Shown: positions 15,444-25,193 of the stretch, piece by piece
Layout: every line of letters begins with the position of its first letter
Numbering within the stretch: position 1 is the first letter of the stretch
From: Actinophytocola algeriensis
Lineage (GTDB): Bacteria > Actinomycetota > Actinomycetes > Mycobacteriales > Pseudonocardiaceae
DNA length: 64,000 nt
Reading direction: 5' to 3'
Assembly: GCF_014203735.1 (NCBI RefSeq)
Contig: NZ_JACHJQ010000006.1
Coordinates: 753,698 to 817,697 of the forward strand
Notes under the pieces: model-generated
What the model was told of the DNA's origin: nothing
Seen by the model: the letters and a program-made list of their open reading frames with translations, nothing else
The model's database searches: none
Program-made: the position numbers and the translations under genes

Positions 15444-17117
15444 ATGACAGCACTCACGGGCGGGCAACTGCTCCGCCGTTCGTTCCGACGGCACCGGGGC
15501 AGGCTGACCGCGACGACAGCCCTCCTCTGCGGGCACCAGGCGGCGGAAACCCTGGTCCCGGTGCTGATCGGCGTGACGATCGACCAGGCCGTGAGCACCG
15601 GTGACACCACGCGGATCCTGCTGTGGCTCGGAGTGCTGGCCGCACTGTTCACCAGTCTCACGCTGTGCTGGCGGTTCGGGGCACGGCTCGGTGTGGTGGC
15701 ACAGCAACGGGAAACCCACCAGCTCCGCATCGAGGTGGTGTCGCGGGTGCTGGACCCGCGCGGCCACCGCACCGGCCGGCGCGCGGGCGAGATCATGCAG
15801 GTCGCGACGTCCGACGCCGAACGCGCCATGTACGCCATGCACGCGCTCACGCTGGTGCCTGCCGCGGCGACCGCGCTGGCCGTCGCCGCGGTCGTACTGC
15901 TCACGATCCACGTCCCGCTCGGGCTCGCCGTGCTCATCGGGGTGCCGGTGCTGGTCGCGGTGCTGCAGGTGCTCGGACCGCTGCTCACCCGCCGCGCCAC
16001 CGCCGCGCAGGAGGCGGCCGGCCACACCACCGCGCTCGCGACCGACCTCGTGCGCGGGGTGCGTGCGCTGCGGGGCATCGGCGCGCAGGACAGCGCCGCC
16101 GCCTCGTACCGCCGCTCCAGCCGCGCCACGCTGGGGGCGAGCCTGCGTGCCGCCACCACCAACGGCGTCTACCAGGGCACGTCGGCCGCGGTCAGCGGGC
16201 TGTTCCTCGCCGCGGTCGCGGGGTTCGCGGGCTGGCTGGCGGTCGACGGGACGCTCACGATCGGTGAGCTGATCACGGTCGTCGGGCTCGCGCAGTTCAT
16301 CGCAGAGCCGGTGCGCCTCTTCGCCATCGCGGGCCAGATGCTCGCGAACGCCCGCGCGTCGGCGAACCGGGTGGCCGACCTGCTGTCCGCGCCGACGGTC
16401 CTGACGCCGGGCACGCGCACCGGACCGCTCCCCGACCGCGGCGTCACCCTCCGCGGCGTCACCTACCGCACGCTGACCGGCCTCGACCTCACGGTCGGAC
16501 CAGGCGAGACGGTCGGCGTCGTCGGCTACGAGCAACGCGACTGCGACGCGCTCGTCGAGCTGTTGTCCGGCGCGGTGCCGCCGGAGGATTACGAGGGCAC
16601 GATCACGGTCGGCGGGGTGCCCGCGCCGGAGCTGGACCTCGCCACCGGACGGCGCGAAGTGCTGGTCGAACACCACGACGTGGCCTTGTTCGAGGGCACG
16701 CTGCGCACGAACCTCATGGTCGAGGACCCGGCGCCCGCGCTGCGGGCGGCCGCTGCGGAGGACATCGTGGCCGCGCACCCCGACGGGCTCGACCACCCCG
16801 TCGCCGACCGCGGCACCACGCTGTCCGGCGGGCAGCGGCAACGCATCGGGCTCGCCCGCGCGCTCGCCGCGGACCCGCCGGTGCTGGTGCTGCGCGACCC
16901 GACCACGGCCGTCGACGCCATGACCGAGGAGCGGATCGCCCACGGGATCGCGGAGCTGCGCCGGGACGCGAGCACGGTGGTGATCACGTCGAGCCCCGCG
17001 CTGCTCGCCGTCGCCGACCGGGTGGTGGTGATCGCCGACGGCCACGTCATCGCGTCCGGCACGCACACCGAGCTGTCCGAAGTGGACGCTCGCTACCAGG
17101 AGGCCGTGCTGCGGTGA
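15444..17117 (+). CDS. ABC transporter half, degenerate ATPase (subunit 1)
   Basis: 557 residues: an exporter-type six-helix membrane domain (~1-300) fused to a nucleotide-binding domain. The signature LSGGQRQR (~residue 459) is intact, but the Walker A position reads GYEQRDCDA with no GKT/S, the Walker B region is LVLRDPTTAVD (Asp to Arg, catalytic Glu to Asp) and the H-loop His is replaced by Ser (VVITSSPAL). It therefore supplies only a signature motif to the partner encoded just downstream. An iron-box-like site upstream recalls IrtAB, a siderophore importer with exporter fold; that parallel is inference. Confidence 0.88.
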   Translation: MTALTGGQLLRRSFRRHRGRLTATTALLCGHQAAETLVPVLIGVTIDQAVSTGDTTRILLWLGVLAALFTSLTLCWRFGARLGVVAQQRETHQLRIEVVSRVLDPRGHRTGRRAGEIMQVATSDAERAMYAMHALTLVPAAATALAVAAVVLLTIHVPLGLAVLIGVPVLVAVLQVLGPLLTRRATAAQEAAGHTTALATDLVRGVRALRGIGAQDSAAASYRRSSRATLGASLRAATTNGVYQGTSAAVSGLFLAAVAGFAGWLAVDGTLTIGELITVVGLAQFIAEPVRLFAIAGQMLANARASANRVADLLSAPTVLTPGTRTGPLPDRGVTLRGVTYRTLTGLDLTVGPGETVGVVGYEQRDCDALVELLSGAVPPEDYEGTITVGGVPAPELDLATGRREVLVEHHDVALFEGTLRTNLMVEDPAPALRAAAAEDIVAAHPDGLDHPVADRGTTLSGGQRQRIGLARALAADPPVLVLRDPTTAVDAMTEERIAHGIAELRRDASTVVITSSPALLAVADRVVVIADGHVIASGTHTELSEVDARYQEAVLR

Positions 17118-17119
17118 AC

Positions 17120-17138
17120 GGAGCTTGCGGAGTGAACC
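17120..17138 (+). repeat. 19-bp gene-junction motif, copy 1
   Basis: GGAGCTTGCGGAGTGAACC, just after the stop of the first ABC gene. It matches 42035-42053, 42068-42086 and 44895-44913 with 2-4 differences. Confidence 0.6.
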
Positions 17139-17190
17139 AGACATTGCGGGGCGGCCGCGAGCGGCGGCTCGGAGCCTGCGAGGAGCGGTC

Positions 17191-18939
17191 GTGAGCGAGC
17201 TTCTCCCGATCGCTTCCGCGCGGCGGACCGCCGCCGCGCTGTGGACCGAGGTCCGCGCTCTTCCTGTGCTGGGCGTCCTCACCGCGGTCGCCGCCGTCAC
17301 CGCGAGTGCCGCCGGGCTCGTCGCGCCCTGGGTGCTCGGCCTGCTCGTCGACGACATCTCGGCGGGCGCGGACCGCGGCGACGTGCTGACCTACGCCGCG
17401 GTCATCGGCGGCGCTGCACTGCTGGCCGGGGTGCTGACCGGCCTGTCCGCGGTCCTGATCTCCCGGCTCGGCGAGACGGTCCTCGCGCGGCTGCGGGAAC
17501 GGGTCCTCGACCGCACGCTGCACCTGCCCGCGCCGACGCTCGACAAGGTCAAGTCCGGTGACCTGCTGTCGCGCGTCGGCGACGACGTGTCGGTGGTGAC
17601 GACCGCGATCAGCCAGACCGGGCCGACGCTCGCGGCCGCGCTGCTGACCGTCGTGCTCACCGGCGGCGGCATGTTCGCGCTCGACTGGCGCCTCGGCCTC
17701 GCCGGGCTGGCGGCCGCACCGTTCTACGTGCTCGCGGTCCGCTGGTACCTGCCGCGCTCGGGTCCCTTCTACGCCAAGGAAAGGGTCGCGATCGGCGACC
17801 GCGCACAGGCCATGGTGTCCGCGCTGCAGTCGGCGCCGACCGTGCGCGCCTACCGGCTCGAGGCCGGTCACACGGCCGCGATCAACGACCGCTCCCGCGC
17901 CGCGATGGACCTGTCGATCGGGGTGTTCCGGCTGTTCACACGGCTGGTCGCACGGATGAACCGGGCCGAGTTCGTCGGCCTCGGCGTGATCCTCGCGACC
18001 GGGTTCCTGCTGGTGCGCGAGGACCTGGTGACGGTGGGCGCGGTGACCGCGGCGGCGCTGTACTTCCACCGGCTGTTCAACCCGGTCGGCGCGCTGATCA
18101 TGGAGTTCGACGAGGTGCAGGCCGCGGGTGCGAGCCTCGCGCGGCTCGTCGGGGTGGCGGACCTCGACCGTCCCACCGGACCGGCTGAGGTCCGGGAGCC
18201 CGCCGACGGCACGCTCGCGCTGACCGGGATCGCCCACCGCTACGAGGAACCGCTCGTGCTGGACGACGTGTCGACGACCGTGCCCGCCGGGACGCGGCTC
18301 GCGGTCGTGGGTGCGAGCGGTGCGGGCAAGACGACGCTCGCCGGGATCGCGGCCGGGTTGCTGGAGCAGGAACGCGGCACGGTCGTGCTCGGCGGGGTGC
18401 CGATCGGTGAGCTGGACCGGGCGCGGCACGTCGCGATGCTGAGCCAGGAGGTGCACGTGTTCTCCGGGCCGCTGATCGAGGACCTGCGGCTCGCGAAACC
18501 GGACGCGACCGAGGAGGAGGTCTGGGCGGCGCTCGCGGTGGTGGGCGCGGACGGCTGGGCGCGGGCACTGGAGTCCGGTGTGGACACCGTGGTCGGGGAG
18601 AGCGCGCACGCGCTCACCGCCGCGCAGGCGCAGCAGGTGGCGCTGGCGCGGCTCGTGCTGGCCGACCCGACGGTCGCGATCCTCGACGAGGCCACCGCGG
18701 AGGCGGGCAGCGCGGGTGCGCGTGACCTGGAGCGGGCCGCGCTCGCGGCCACCGAGGGCCGCACGACGGTGATCGTGGCGCACCGGCTGACGCAGGCGGT
18801 GATGGCGGACCGGATACTGGTGCTGGACCACGGGAAGGTGGTCGAGAGCGGCACCCACGACGAGTTGGTCGCCGCAGGCGGGCGTTACGCTGAGCTGTGG
18901 CGCTCGTGGCATGTTGCCGACCTGGGGGTACAGCGGTAG
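17191..18939 (+). CDS. ABC transporter half, catalytic subunit 2
   Basis: 582 residues from the GTG at 17191, preceded by AGGAG; the frame is open upstream to 17125 but that part covers a repeat. Membrane domain residues ~1-310, ATPase domain after that with canonical Walker A (GASGAGKTT, ~373), Walker B AILDEATAEAG and H-loop VIVAHRL. The signature is degenerate: LTAAQAQQ in place of LSGGQ. It complements subunit 1 exactly, so the heterodimer would have one working ATP site (this Walker A with the partner's signature) and one dead site. Confidence 0.9.
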   Translation: MSELLPIASARRTAAALWTEVRALPVLGVLTAVAAVTASAAGLVAPWVLGLLVDDISAGADRGDVLTYAAVIGGAALLAGVLTGLSAVLISRLGETVLARLRERVLDRTLHLPAPTLDKVKSGDLLSRVGDDVSVVTTAISQTGPTLAAALLTVVLTGGGMFALDWRLGLAGLAAAPFYVLAVRWYLPRSGPFYAKERVAIGDRAQAMVSALQSAPTVRAYRLEAGHTAAINDRSRAAMDLSIGVFRLFTRLVARMNRAEFVGLGVILATGFLLVREDLVTVGAVTAAALYFHRLFNPVGALIMEFDEVQAAGASLARLVGVADLDRPTGPAEVREPADGTLALTGIAHRYEEPLVLDDVSTTVPAGTRLAVVGASGAGKTTLAGIAAGLLEQERGTVVLGGVPIGELDRARHVAMLSQEVHVFSGPLIEDLRLAKPDATEEEVWAALAVVGADGWARALESGVDTVVGESAHALTAAQAQQVALARLVLADPTVAILDEATAEAGSAGARDLERAALAATEGRTTVIVAHRLTQAVMADRILVLDHGKVVESGTHDELVAAGGRYAELWRSWHVADLGVQR

Positions 18940-18953
18940 CTTGACCGCGTTGA

Positions 18954-18965
18954 ATGCGCTTACAT
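18954..18965 (+). promoter_or_regulatory. LacI-type operator upstream of lacI gene
   Basis: ATGCGCTTACAT matches the sites at 20106-20132 and 31068-31096, consistent with autoregulation by the adjacent LacI protein. Confidence 0.65.
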
Positions 18966-19021
18966 CCGGGAGCGGAGCGACGGAGCGCGAAGCGACCCAT
19001 TGAACACCGGAGGGTTCCGCC

Positions 19022-20065
19022 GTGGGGGCACCGACTGTGTACGACGTCGCCGAGAAGGCGAACGTCTCGATCGCGACCGTGTCCCGCGTGTACCGCAACC
19101 CGGAGACGGTCCGTGAGCAGACGCGGGACCGGGTGCTCGCGGCGGCACGCGAGCTGGGTTACGTGCCGAGCGGCAACGCCCGCGGTCTCGCCTCCCGCAG
19201 CACCGGTGTGCTCGGCCTGTGCTTCCCGGACTACGCGGACCCCGAGCTCGAGGACGACGACTCCGAGCAGACCCTGTACGCCGACGAGATCACCCGGGGC
19301 ATGGAGCGGGCGGCGCGGCGGCACGGGTACGCGCTGCTGATCGCGGCGTCGCTGGAGGGTGGCCCGGAGAGCCTCGTCGCGTCGGTGGCCGGTCGGGTCG
19401 ACGGGTTCGCGGTGCTGGCGAGGACCGTCGCCACCGAGGACCTGGAGCTGATGTCGCGACGGCTGCCGGTCGTGATGATCGCCGGACCGCGCGAGATCGA
19501 CCACCTCGACCACCTCGAGGTCGCGAACCGCGACGGCGAGTTCGCGCTGACCACGCACCTGATCGCCGACCACGGCCTGCGCAGGCTGGCGTTCGTCGCG
19601 GGCGGCGAGGACTCCCCCGACGCGCAGGCCCGGTTCGCCGGGTTCCAGCAGGCGCTGCGCGCCGCGGACCTGCCGGTGCCGTCCGAGCCCGACGCGCGCG
19701 GCGACTTCACGCAGGCCGGTGGCCGCGAGGCCGCGCGCCGCCTGCTGGAGCGGGGCACCCAGCCGCAGGCGATGGTGTTCGCGAACGACCAGATGGCGAT
19801 CGGCGGGCTGGAAACGCTGGAGCGCCGCGGCGTGCGCGTCCCGGCGGACATGGCGGTCGTCGGGTTCGACGGCATCCCGCTCGGCCGGGTCGTCCGCCCG
19901 AGCCTCACGACGGTCACCCAGCCGATGCGCCGCCTCGGCGAGACGGCCGTCGACCTGCTGGTCGAGCGCCTGGCCGACCCGGACCGCGAGCCGCGCTCGG
20001 AGATGCTCCCGGTCACGCAGACCCGCCGCGCGAGCTGTGGCTGCCCGGAGCCCCCACCTCGCTGA
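19022..20065 (+). CDS. LacI family transcriptional regulator
   Basis: 347 residues, GTG start. The helix-turn-helix TVYDVAEKANVSIATVSRV with hinge helix GNARGLASRS is diagnostic, followed by a periplasmic-binding-protein-like sensor domain (VLGLCFPDYAD; VVGFDGIPLGR; TTVTQPMRRLGETAV). It likely represses the sugar locus: ATGCGCTTACA-type sites occur before its own gene, before the GH39 gene and twice between the transporter and GH35 genes. An oligosaccharide breakdown product is the probable inducer. Confidence 0.92.
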   Translation: MGAPTVYDVAEKANVSIATVSRVYRNPETVREQTRDRVLAAARELGYVPSGNARGLASRSTGVLGLCFPDYADPELEDDDSEQTLYADEITRGMERAARRHGYALLIAASLEGGPESLVASVAGRVDGFAVLARTVATEDLELMSRRLPVVMIAGPREIDHLDHLEVANRDGEFALTTHLIADHGLRRLAFVAGGEDSPDAQARFAGFQQALRAADLPVPSEPDARGDFTQAGGREAARRLLERGTQPQAMVFANDQMAIGGLETLERRGVRVPADMAVVGFDGIPLGRVVRPSLTTVTQPMRRLGETAVDLLVERLADPDREPRSEMLPVTQTRRASCGCPEPPPR

Positions 20066-20105
20066 TCACCCGTTCTCTCTTGCGACGGCCCTGCGACCCA
20101 CCTAG

Positions 20106-20132
20106 TGTATGCGCTTACAGACAGCGCTTACA
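20106..20132 (+). promoter_or_regulatory. Two LacI-type operators before GH39
   Basis: TGTATGCGCTTACA (20106-20119; TGTA/TACA arms around GCGC) and, immediately after, an imperfect second copy GACAGCGCTTACA (20120-20132). They sit 19-45 bases before the GH39 start. Confidence 0.75.
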
Positions 20133-20150
20133 TCGCCAAGGGGGCCGAGC

Positions 20151-21986
20151 GTGACCGACACGACCGCACGTCAGGACTGGGAGCAGCGCATCGGCCTGCC
20201 CAGCGACATACCCGCCGGCCAGCCGCTGACCGGCATCGGCGAGCTGCCGCCGCCGTCGGGGCTCACGGCCACCCCGGGCACCGCGCTCGTGCACCTCGAC
20301 TGGACGCCGGTCGATGGCTCGCTCGGCTACCTCGTGCACCGCGCCACCAGCGCGGACGGTCCGTTCACGCCGCTCGACCACCTCGGCGGCGACGTGCTCG
20401 CGGTCCCCGGCCCGCCCTACGCCGACACCATGGTCGAACCGGGCCGGACCTACCACTACAAGGTCGCGACCTGGAGCGACAGCGGCGCCGGCGCGCTGTC
20501 GGACGGCGTGTCGGCGGCACCTGGTGGCGGCACGGGCGCGGTGTCCGTCGCCGTCGACGCCACCGCGACGCCCACACCGCTGCCGGACGTGTGGCGGCGC
20601 ATGATCGGCGCCGAGCACTTCTCGCTCCTGATCTGGGACAAGCCCGGCGCTGGTGGGTCGGACGTCGCCGCCGAGTACGCCGAGGCGCTGCGGATCATGA
20701 AGGACGAGCTGGGGGTGCGGTCCGTCCGCGCGCACGGCACGTTCCTGCCCGAGACCGTCACGGTCAACGCCGACGGCGGCTTCGACTTCGCCGGGCTGGA
20801 CGAGGTGTACGACCGCTTCCTCGCCACCGGGCTGAAGCCGGTGGTCGAGTTGTCCTTCATCCCCAAGGAACTCACCGCCGACCCGGACTACACGGTCTTC
20901 GAGTACCACGCGCAGGTGTCCGTGCCGCGCGAGTGGGAGCGCTGGGGTGACCTCGTGCGCGCGCTGACCGAACACCTCCGCGAGCGCTACGGCGCCGACG
21001 AAGTCGCGACCTGGGAGTTCGAGGTCTGGAACGAGGCCAACCTCGAGGTGTTCTGGAACGGCACGCAGGACGACTACCACCGGCTGTACGAGATCGCCGT
21101 GCGTGAGATCAAGGCGGTCGACGAGCGCATCCGCGTCGGCGGCCCGTCGTCGGCGGCCGCGGGCTGGGTCGGGGCGCTGCTGGAGTACTGCCGCGAGCAC
21201 GACGTGCCGGTCGACTTCGTCTCCACCCACACCTACGGCAACGCGCCGCTGGACATGCGGCCGCTGACCAGGTCGTTCGCGCAGGCGACCGGCAAGGCCG
21301 AGCCGGAGATCCTGTGGACCGAGTGGGGTGTCACACCGACGCACTTCCACCGCGTCAGCGACTCGGTGTTCTCCGCGCCGTTCGTGTTGCACGGCATGAA
21401 GAGCGCGCTCGCGTCGACCGACTGCCTCGCGTACTGGGTGTGCTCGGACCAGTTCGAGGAGCTGGGCTGGCCGCCCCGGTTGCTGCACGGCGGGTTCGGC
21501 CTGCTGACCGTCGGCAACCTGCGCAAGCCGCGGTTCTGGGCGCTGTACCTGCTGTCGCGGCTGGCGGGCGGCCGGATTCCGGCGACCTGCACCGGTGACG
21601 GCGGCGAGTCGCTCGTCGAGGCACTCGCGACGCGGACGGACGACAGCGTGGATGTGCTGGTGTGGAACGGAACCCTCGACCAGTCCAAGATAGACGGTGC
21701 GGCGGACCTGGCGCGGGAGGTGACGGTGACGGTGTCCGGTCTCGCGCCCGGCACGTACGCGGTCGAGTCGGCGCGGGTGGACGAGGAACACGCGAACATC
21801 GGCCGCGTGTGGCGCGAACTCTCCGACGCCGACTGGCCGACCGCTGAGCAGTGGGCCACGTTGCGATCCTCCGACACGCTCCCGATCGAGTACCTTGCGA
21901 AGGTGGTGGTCGGCGACGACGGTGTCGCGTCGGTCACCGTGGAGCTGCCCATGCCCGGGATCCGGTCACTGCGCCTGACCCGGTAG
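20151..21986 (+). CDS. GH39 family glycosidase (beta-xylosidase type)
   Basis: 611 residues, GTG start after aaggggg. Residues ~28-115 form a fibronectin-III-like domain (LTATPGTALVHLDWTPV; YHYKVATWSDSGAG). The TIM barrel follows, with the acid/base Glu295 in WNEAN and the nucleophile Glu391 in ILWTEWG, the GH39 catalytic pair. No signal peptide, so it should act inside the cell on imported xylo- or similar oligosaccharides. It lies 17 bases before the GH13 gene and behind two LacI operators. Confidence 0.87.
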   Translation: MTDTTARQDWEQRIGLPSDIPAGQPLTGIGELPPPSGLTATPGTALVHLDWTPVDGSLGYLVHRATSADGPFTPLDHLGGDVLAVPGPPYADTMVEPGRTYHYKVATWSDSGAGALSDGVSAAPGGGTGAVSVAVDATATPTPLPDVWRRMIGAEHFSLLIWDKPGAGGSDVAAEYAEALRIMKDELGVRSVRAHGTFLPETVTVNADGGFDFAGLDEVYDRFLATGLKPVVELSFIPKELTADPDYTVFEYHAQVSVPREWERWGDLVRALTEHLRERYGADEVATWEFEVWNEANLEVFWNGTQDDYHRLYEIAVREIKAVDERIRVGGPSSAAAGWVGALLEYCREHDVPVDFVSTHTYGNAPLDMRPLTRSFAQATGKAEPEILWTEWGVTPTHFHRVSDSVFSAPFVLHGMKSALASTDCLAYWVCSDQFEELGWPPRLLHGGFGLLTVGNLRKPRFWALYLLSRLAGGRIPATCTGDGGESLVEALATRTDDSVDVLVWNGTLDQSKIDGAADLAREVTVTVSGLAPGTYAVESARVDEEHANIGRVWRELSDADWPTAEQWATLRSSDTLPIEYLAKVVVGDDGVASVTVELPMPGIRSLRLTR

Positions 21987-22003
21987 CGAAGCGAGGAGTG
22001 TTC

Positions 22004-23539
22004 ATGGCCGTACCGGCTTGGTTGCCCGATGCCGTGCTGTACCAGATCTACCCGCAGAGCTACGCCGACAGCAACGGCGACGGCATCGGTGACCTGAACG
22101 GCATCGAGTCCAAACTGGACTATCTGGCCTGGCTGGGAGTGAACACGGTCTGGCTCAACCCGTGCTTCGCCTCCCCGATGCGTGACGCGGGCTACGACGT
22201 GGCCGACTACTACGCGATCGACCCGCGCTACGGCAGCCGCGACGACCTGGCGAAGCTCGTGGACTCCGCGGGCCGCAAGGGAATCCGGGTGCTGCTGGAC
22301 CTGGTGGCCGGGCACACGTCCGATCAGCACGAGTGGTTCGTCCGGTCGGCGGACGACCCGTCGGACGACCGCTATGTCTGGGCGGACCGGCAGGCGCCGG
22401 GCTTCCAGCCGTCGCCGGGCCGGCGCGAGGGGTTCTACCTGCCGAACTTCTTCCCGGTGCAGCCGGCCCTGAACTTCGGGTACGGGCGGATGGACCCGGC
22501 AGAGCCGTGGCGGCAGCCGGTCGACGCCCCGGGACCGAGGGAGAACCGCCAGGCCCTGCGCGACATCATGGACTACTGGCTGCGGACCGGGGTCGCGGGA
22601 TTCCGGGTGGACATGGCGTCGTCGCTGGTCAAGGACGACCCCGGCAAGAAGGAAACGGCCGCGCTGTGGCGGGAGCTGCGCGACTGGCTCGACCACACGC
22701 ACCCGGAGGCCGCGCTGTTCAGTGAGTGGGCGCAGCCGCAGGTATCGGTGCCGTCGGGGTTCCACGCGGACTTCTTCCTGCACTTCGGCACCAGCCAGGC
22801 GTACCGGTCGCTGTTCCACAACGGCGCCGTCCACGACCACTCGTACCGGACGAGGCCGTGCTTCTTCGACGCGTCGGGCGAAGGCAGCGTGTACGACTTC
22901 CTCGCCGAGTGGGCGACGGCGACGAGTGTGATCGGCGACGACGGGTACGTCGTCCTGCCGTCGGCGAACCACGACTTCCCGCGCCTGGTCGCGGGCGCGC
23001 GCACCGCGGACCACGCCCGTGCGGCGATGGTGTTCATCCTGACGTGGCCCACGCTGCCCGCGATCTACTACGGCGACGAGATCGGCATGCAGTACCAGCC
23101 AGGGCTGCCGGACCTGGAGGGCAGCGTCCTCGGCGGTATGCGGGCCGGCTACAACCGGGCTGGCTCGCGCACGCCGATGCAGTGGGAGAAGGCGGACCCC
23201 GAGGTGACGTACCTGCCGCCGCACCCGTCGCCGACCCGCCCGAACGTGGCCGACGCGCAGCAGGACCCGGAGTCGCTGCTGAACCTGGTGCGCGAGCTGA
23301 TCGCGCTGCGGAAGTCGGATCCCGCGTTCGGCCCGTCCGGCGCCGTGGAGATCATCAACCCGGGCTACCCGTTCGTCTACCGCCGCGGCGGCAAGTTCAC
23401 GGTCGCGGTCAACCCGGCGTTCGAGGCGGCCGTGACCGACATCCCGGTGCCGGGCACCCAGGTGCTCGGCCGCGACACCACGCTGGACGACGGCCGGCTG
23501 CGGATGGCGGGCTTCAGCTACGCGGTGTTCGCCGACTGA
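22004..23539 (+). CDS. GH13 alpha-glucosidase/amylase family enzyme
   Basis: 511 residues from the ATG at 22004 (gaggag ribosome site). The (beta/alpha)8 motifs are clear: YQIYPQSYADSNGDG at the N-terminus, nucleophile Asp203 in GFRVDMAS, acid/base Glu241 in LFSEWAQ and the transition-state Asp324 in SANHDF. No signal sequence, so probably intracellular cleavage or transfer of alpha-glucosides. Cotranscribed with GH39. Exact specificity is not determinable. Confidence 0.88.
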   Translation: MAVPAWLPDAVLYQIYPQSYADSNGDGIGDLNGIESKLDYLAWLGVNTVWLNPCFASPMRDAGYDVADYYAIDPRYGSRDDLAKLVDSAGRKGIRVLLDLVAGHTSDQHEWFVRSADDPSDDRYVWADRQAPGFQPSPGRREGFYLPNFFPVQPALNFGYGRMDPAEPWRQPVDAPGPRENRQALRDIMDYWLRTGVAGFRVDMASSLVKDDPGKKETAALWRELRDWLDHTHPEAALFSEWAQPQVSVPSGFHADFFLHFGTSQAYRSLFHNGAVHDHSYRTRPCFFDASGEGSVYDFLAEWATATSVIGDDGYVVLPSANHDFPRLVAGARTADHARAAMVFILTWPTLPAIYYGDEIGMQYQPGLPDLEGSVLGGMRAGYNRAGSRTPMQWEKADPEVTYLPPHPSPTRPNVADAQQDPESLLNLVRELIALRKSDPAFGPSGAVEIINPGYPFVYRRGGKFTVAVNPAFEAAVTDIPVPGTQVLGRDTTLDDGRLRMAGFSYAVFAD

Positions 23540-24300
23540 CAGGTCTTGCGGCACGTGGTCGGGCTGATGCCGTGGTGCCGTTTGAACGCGCTGCTGAAGC
23601 CGAACGCGTCCGCGTAACCGACCTGGCGGGCCACCGCGGCGACCGTCGCGGTGGTCTCCGCCAGGAGGTCGGCGGCCAGGGTCATGCGCCAGTCGGTGAG
23701 GTAGGTCAGCGGCGGCGTGCCGACGAGCCTCGTGAACCGGGTGGCGAGGGTCGTGCGGGACACCCCGGCCTCGCGGGCCAGGGTGACGAGCGTCCACGGC
23801 CGGTCCGGTGACTCGTGCATCGCGCGCAGCGCCGGGCCGACCGTGTCGTCGCCCAGCGCGTGGAACCAGTCGGGGGCGTCGCTCCGGTCGAACCACTCGC
23901 GCAGGGTGCAGACCACGAGCCAGTCGACGAGCCGGTCCATCACGACCTGGGCGCCGTGGTCCTGCGTGTCGAGGAAGGTCCGCAGCGATGCGCACTCGTC
24001 GACGGGGTCGGGCACGACGATCACCGGTGGCAGCACGCTGAGCAGCCTCCTGGCGGCCGAGCCGTAGGTGCCGGTGACCACGACCGCGGGCACGTCGCCC
24101 TCGGCGGTGGCCTCGCCGCGGACGATGGCGGTGTCACCGACGCGCACGGTCGTCCCGCCGATCCGCCCTTCGCCCCGCAGTGGTGTGAACAGCGTCAGCC
24201 CGTCGGCGAACCGCAGCGCCCAGGGCGGGGTCAGTTCGATGCGCTCGAGGCCCACACCGGTCGCGCGGACTCCACGCAGCAGGTCGTCGAACGGGTCCAT
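23518..24300 (-). CDS. AraC family regulator with cupin domain
   Basis: 260 residues from the ATG at 24300. An N-terminal cupin-like sensor (~1-110) is followed by a C-terminal double helix-turn-helix: TLVTLAREAGVSRTTLATRFTRLVG and VAAVARQVGYADAFGFSSAFKRHHG. AraC regulators of this type usually control a divergent NAD(P)-dependent oxidoreductase gene, as found here 89 bases away. Overlaps the GH13 3' end by 22 bases, convergently. Confidence 0.9.
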   Translation of the reverse strand: MDPFDDLLRGVRATGVGLERIELTPPWALRFADGLTLFTPLRGEGRIGGTTVRVGDTAIVRGEATAEGDVPAVVVTGTYGSAARRLLSVLPPVIVVPDPVDECASLRTFLDTQDHGAQVVMDRLVDWLVVCTLREWFDRSDAPDWFHALGDDTVGPALRAMHESPDRPWTLVTLAREAGVSRTTLATRFTRLVGTPPLTYLTDWRMTLAADLLAETTATVAAVARQVGYADAFGFSSAFKRHHGISPTTCRKTCQSANTA

Positions 24301-24389
24301 GGCTCCCAAGATAGCCGTGAACGATCGGACATGGCCCCGGTACGGCCGCCCATGGTCGCGGCCGTCGGGGCGGCGGTTGACTGCTGTGC

Positions 24390-25193
24390 ATGACGACAGT
24401 GGTTCTCGGTGGCACGGGCAAGACGGGACGACGGCTGGTACAGGCGCTGCGGGGCACCCCGGTGCGGCCGGTGTCCCGGTCGACGGAGGTGCGGTTCGAC
24501 TGGTCCGATCAGGACACGTGGCCCGGCGCGCTGGCGGGCGCGACGGCGGTGTACGTGGTGGCGCCCGCCGACCCGGCCGCGGCCGGGCCGTTCGTGAAGC
24601 AGGCGACGGCGGCCGGGGTCGGGCGGTTCGTCGTGTTGTCGGCGCGCGGGATCGATCAGGTGCCGGACGCGTTCCACGGGATGGCCGCGGCGGAACAGGC
24701 CGTGCGGGAGTCCGGTGTGGAGTGGACGATCCTGCGACCGAACAACTTCAACCAGAACTTCGACGAGGACCTGTGGCACGCCCCGCTGATGGCGGGCAGG
24801 CTCGCGCTGCCGATGGGTGCGGTGCCGGAACCGTTCGTCGACGTGCGGGACGTCGCCGACGTGGCCGCGGCAGCGCTGACGACCGACGGGCACCACGGCC
24901 AGGTGTACGACCTGTCCGGCCCGCGTGGGCTGACCTTCGCCGATGCGGTCGCGACCATCGCGGCGGCGGCCGGGCTGCAGATCCGGTACGAGGAGCTCAC
25001 ACCCGCGCAGTACCGGGCGGAGTTGCTGGCCGAGGGCGTACCCGAGGAGTTCACGGACGAGCTGGACGCGATGTTCGCCGCCATGCGGGCGGGTCGCCTG
25101 GCGCCCCCCGCTGACGGGGTACGGCGAGTGCTCGGCCGGGAGCCGATCGCCTTCGCGGACTACGCCGCTGCCGCGTGGCCTGCCCGCTTGTGA
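24390..25193 (+). CDS. NmrA-like NAD(P)-binding protein
   Basis: 267 residues. N-terminal VVLGGTGKTGRRLVQAL is the atypical SDR dinucleotide motif; VEWTILRPNNFNQN and VDVRDVADVAAAAL are typical of the NmrA/quinone-reductase-like group. No catalytic YxxxK pair is obvious, so it may be a redox sensor or reductase. Divergent from the AraC regulator, its likely controller. Confidence 0.85.
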   Translation: MTTVVLGGTGKTGRRLVQALRGTPVRPVSRSTEVRFDWSDQDTWPGALAGATAVYVVAPADPAAAGPFVKQATAAGVGRFVVLSARGIDQVPDAFHGMAAAEQAVRESGVEWTILRPNNFNQNFDEDLWHAPLMAGRLALPMGAVPEPFVDVRDVADVAAAALTTDGHHGQVYDLSGPRGLTFADAVATIAAAAGLQIRYEELTPAQYRAELLAEGVPEEFTDELDAMFAAMRAGRLAPPADGVRRVLGREPIAFADYAAAAWPARL

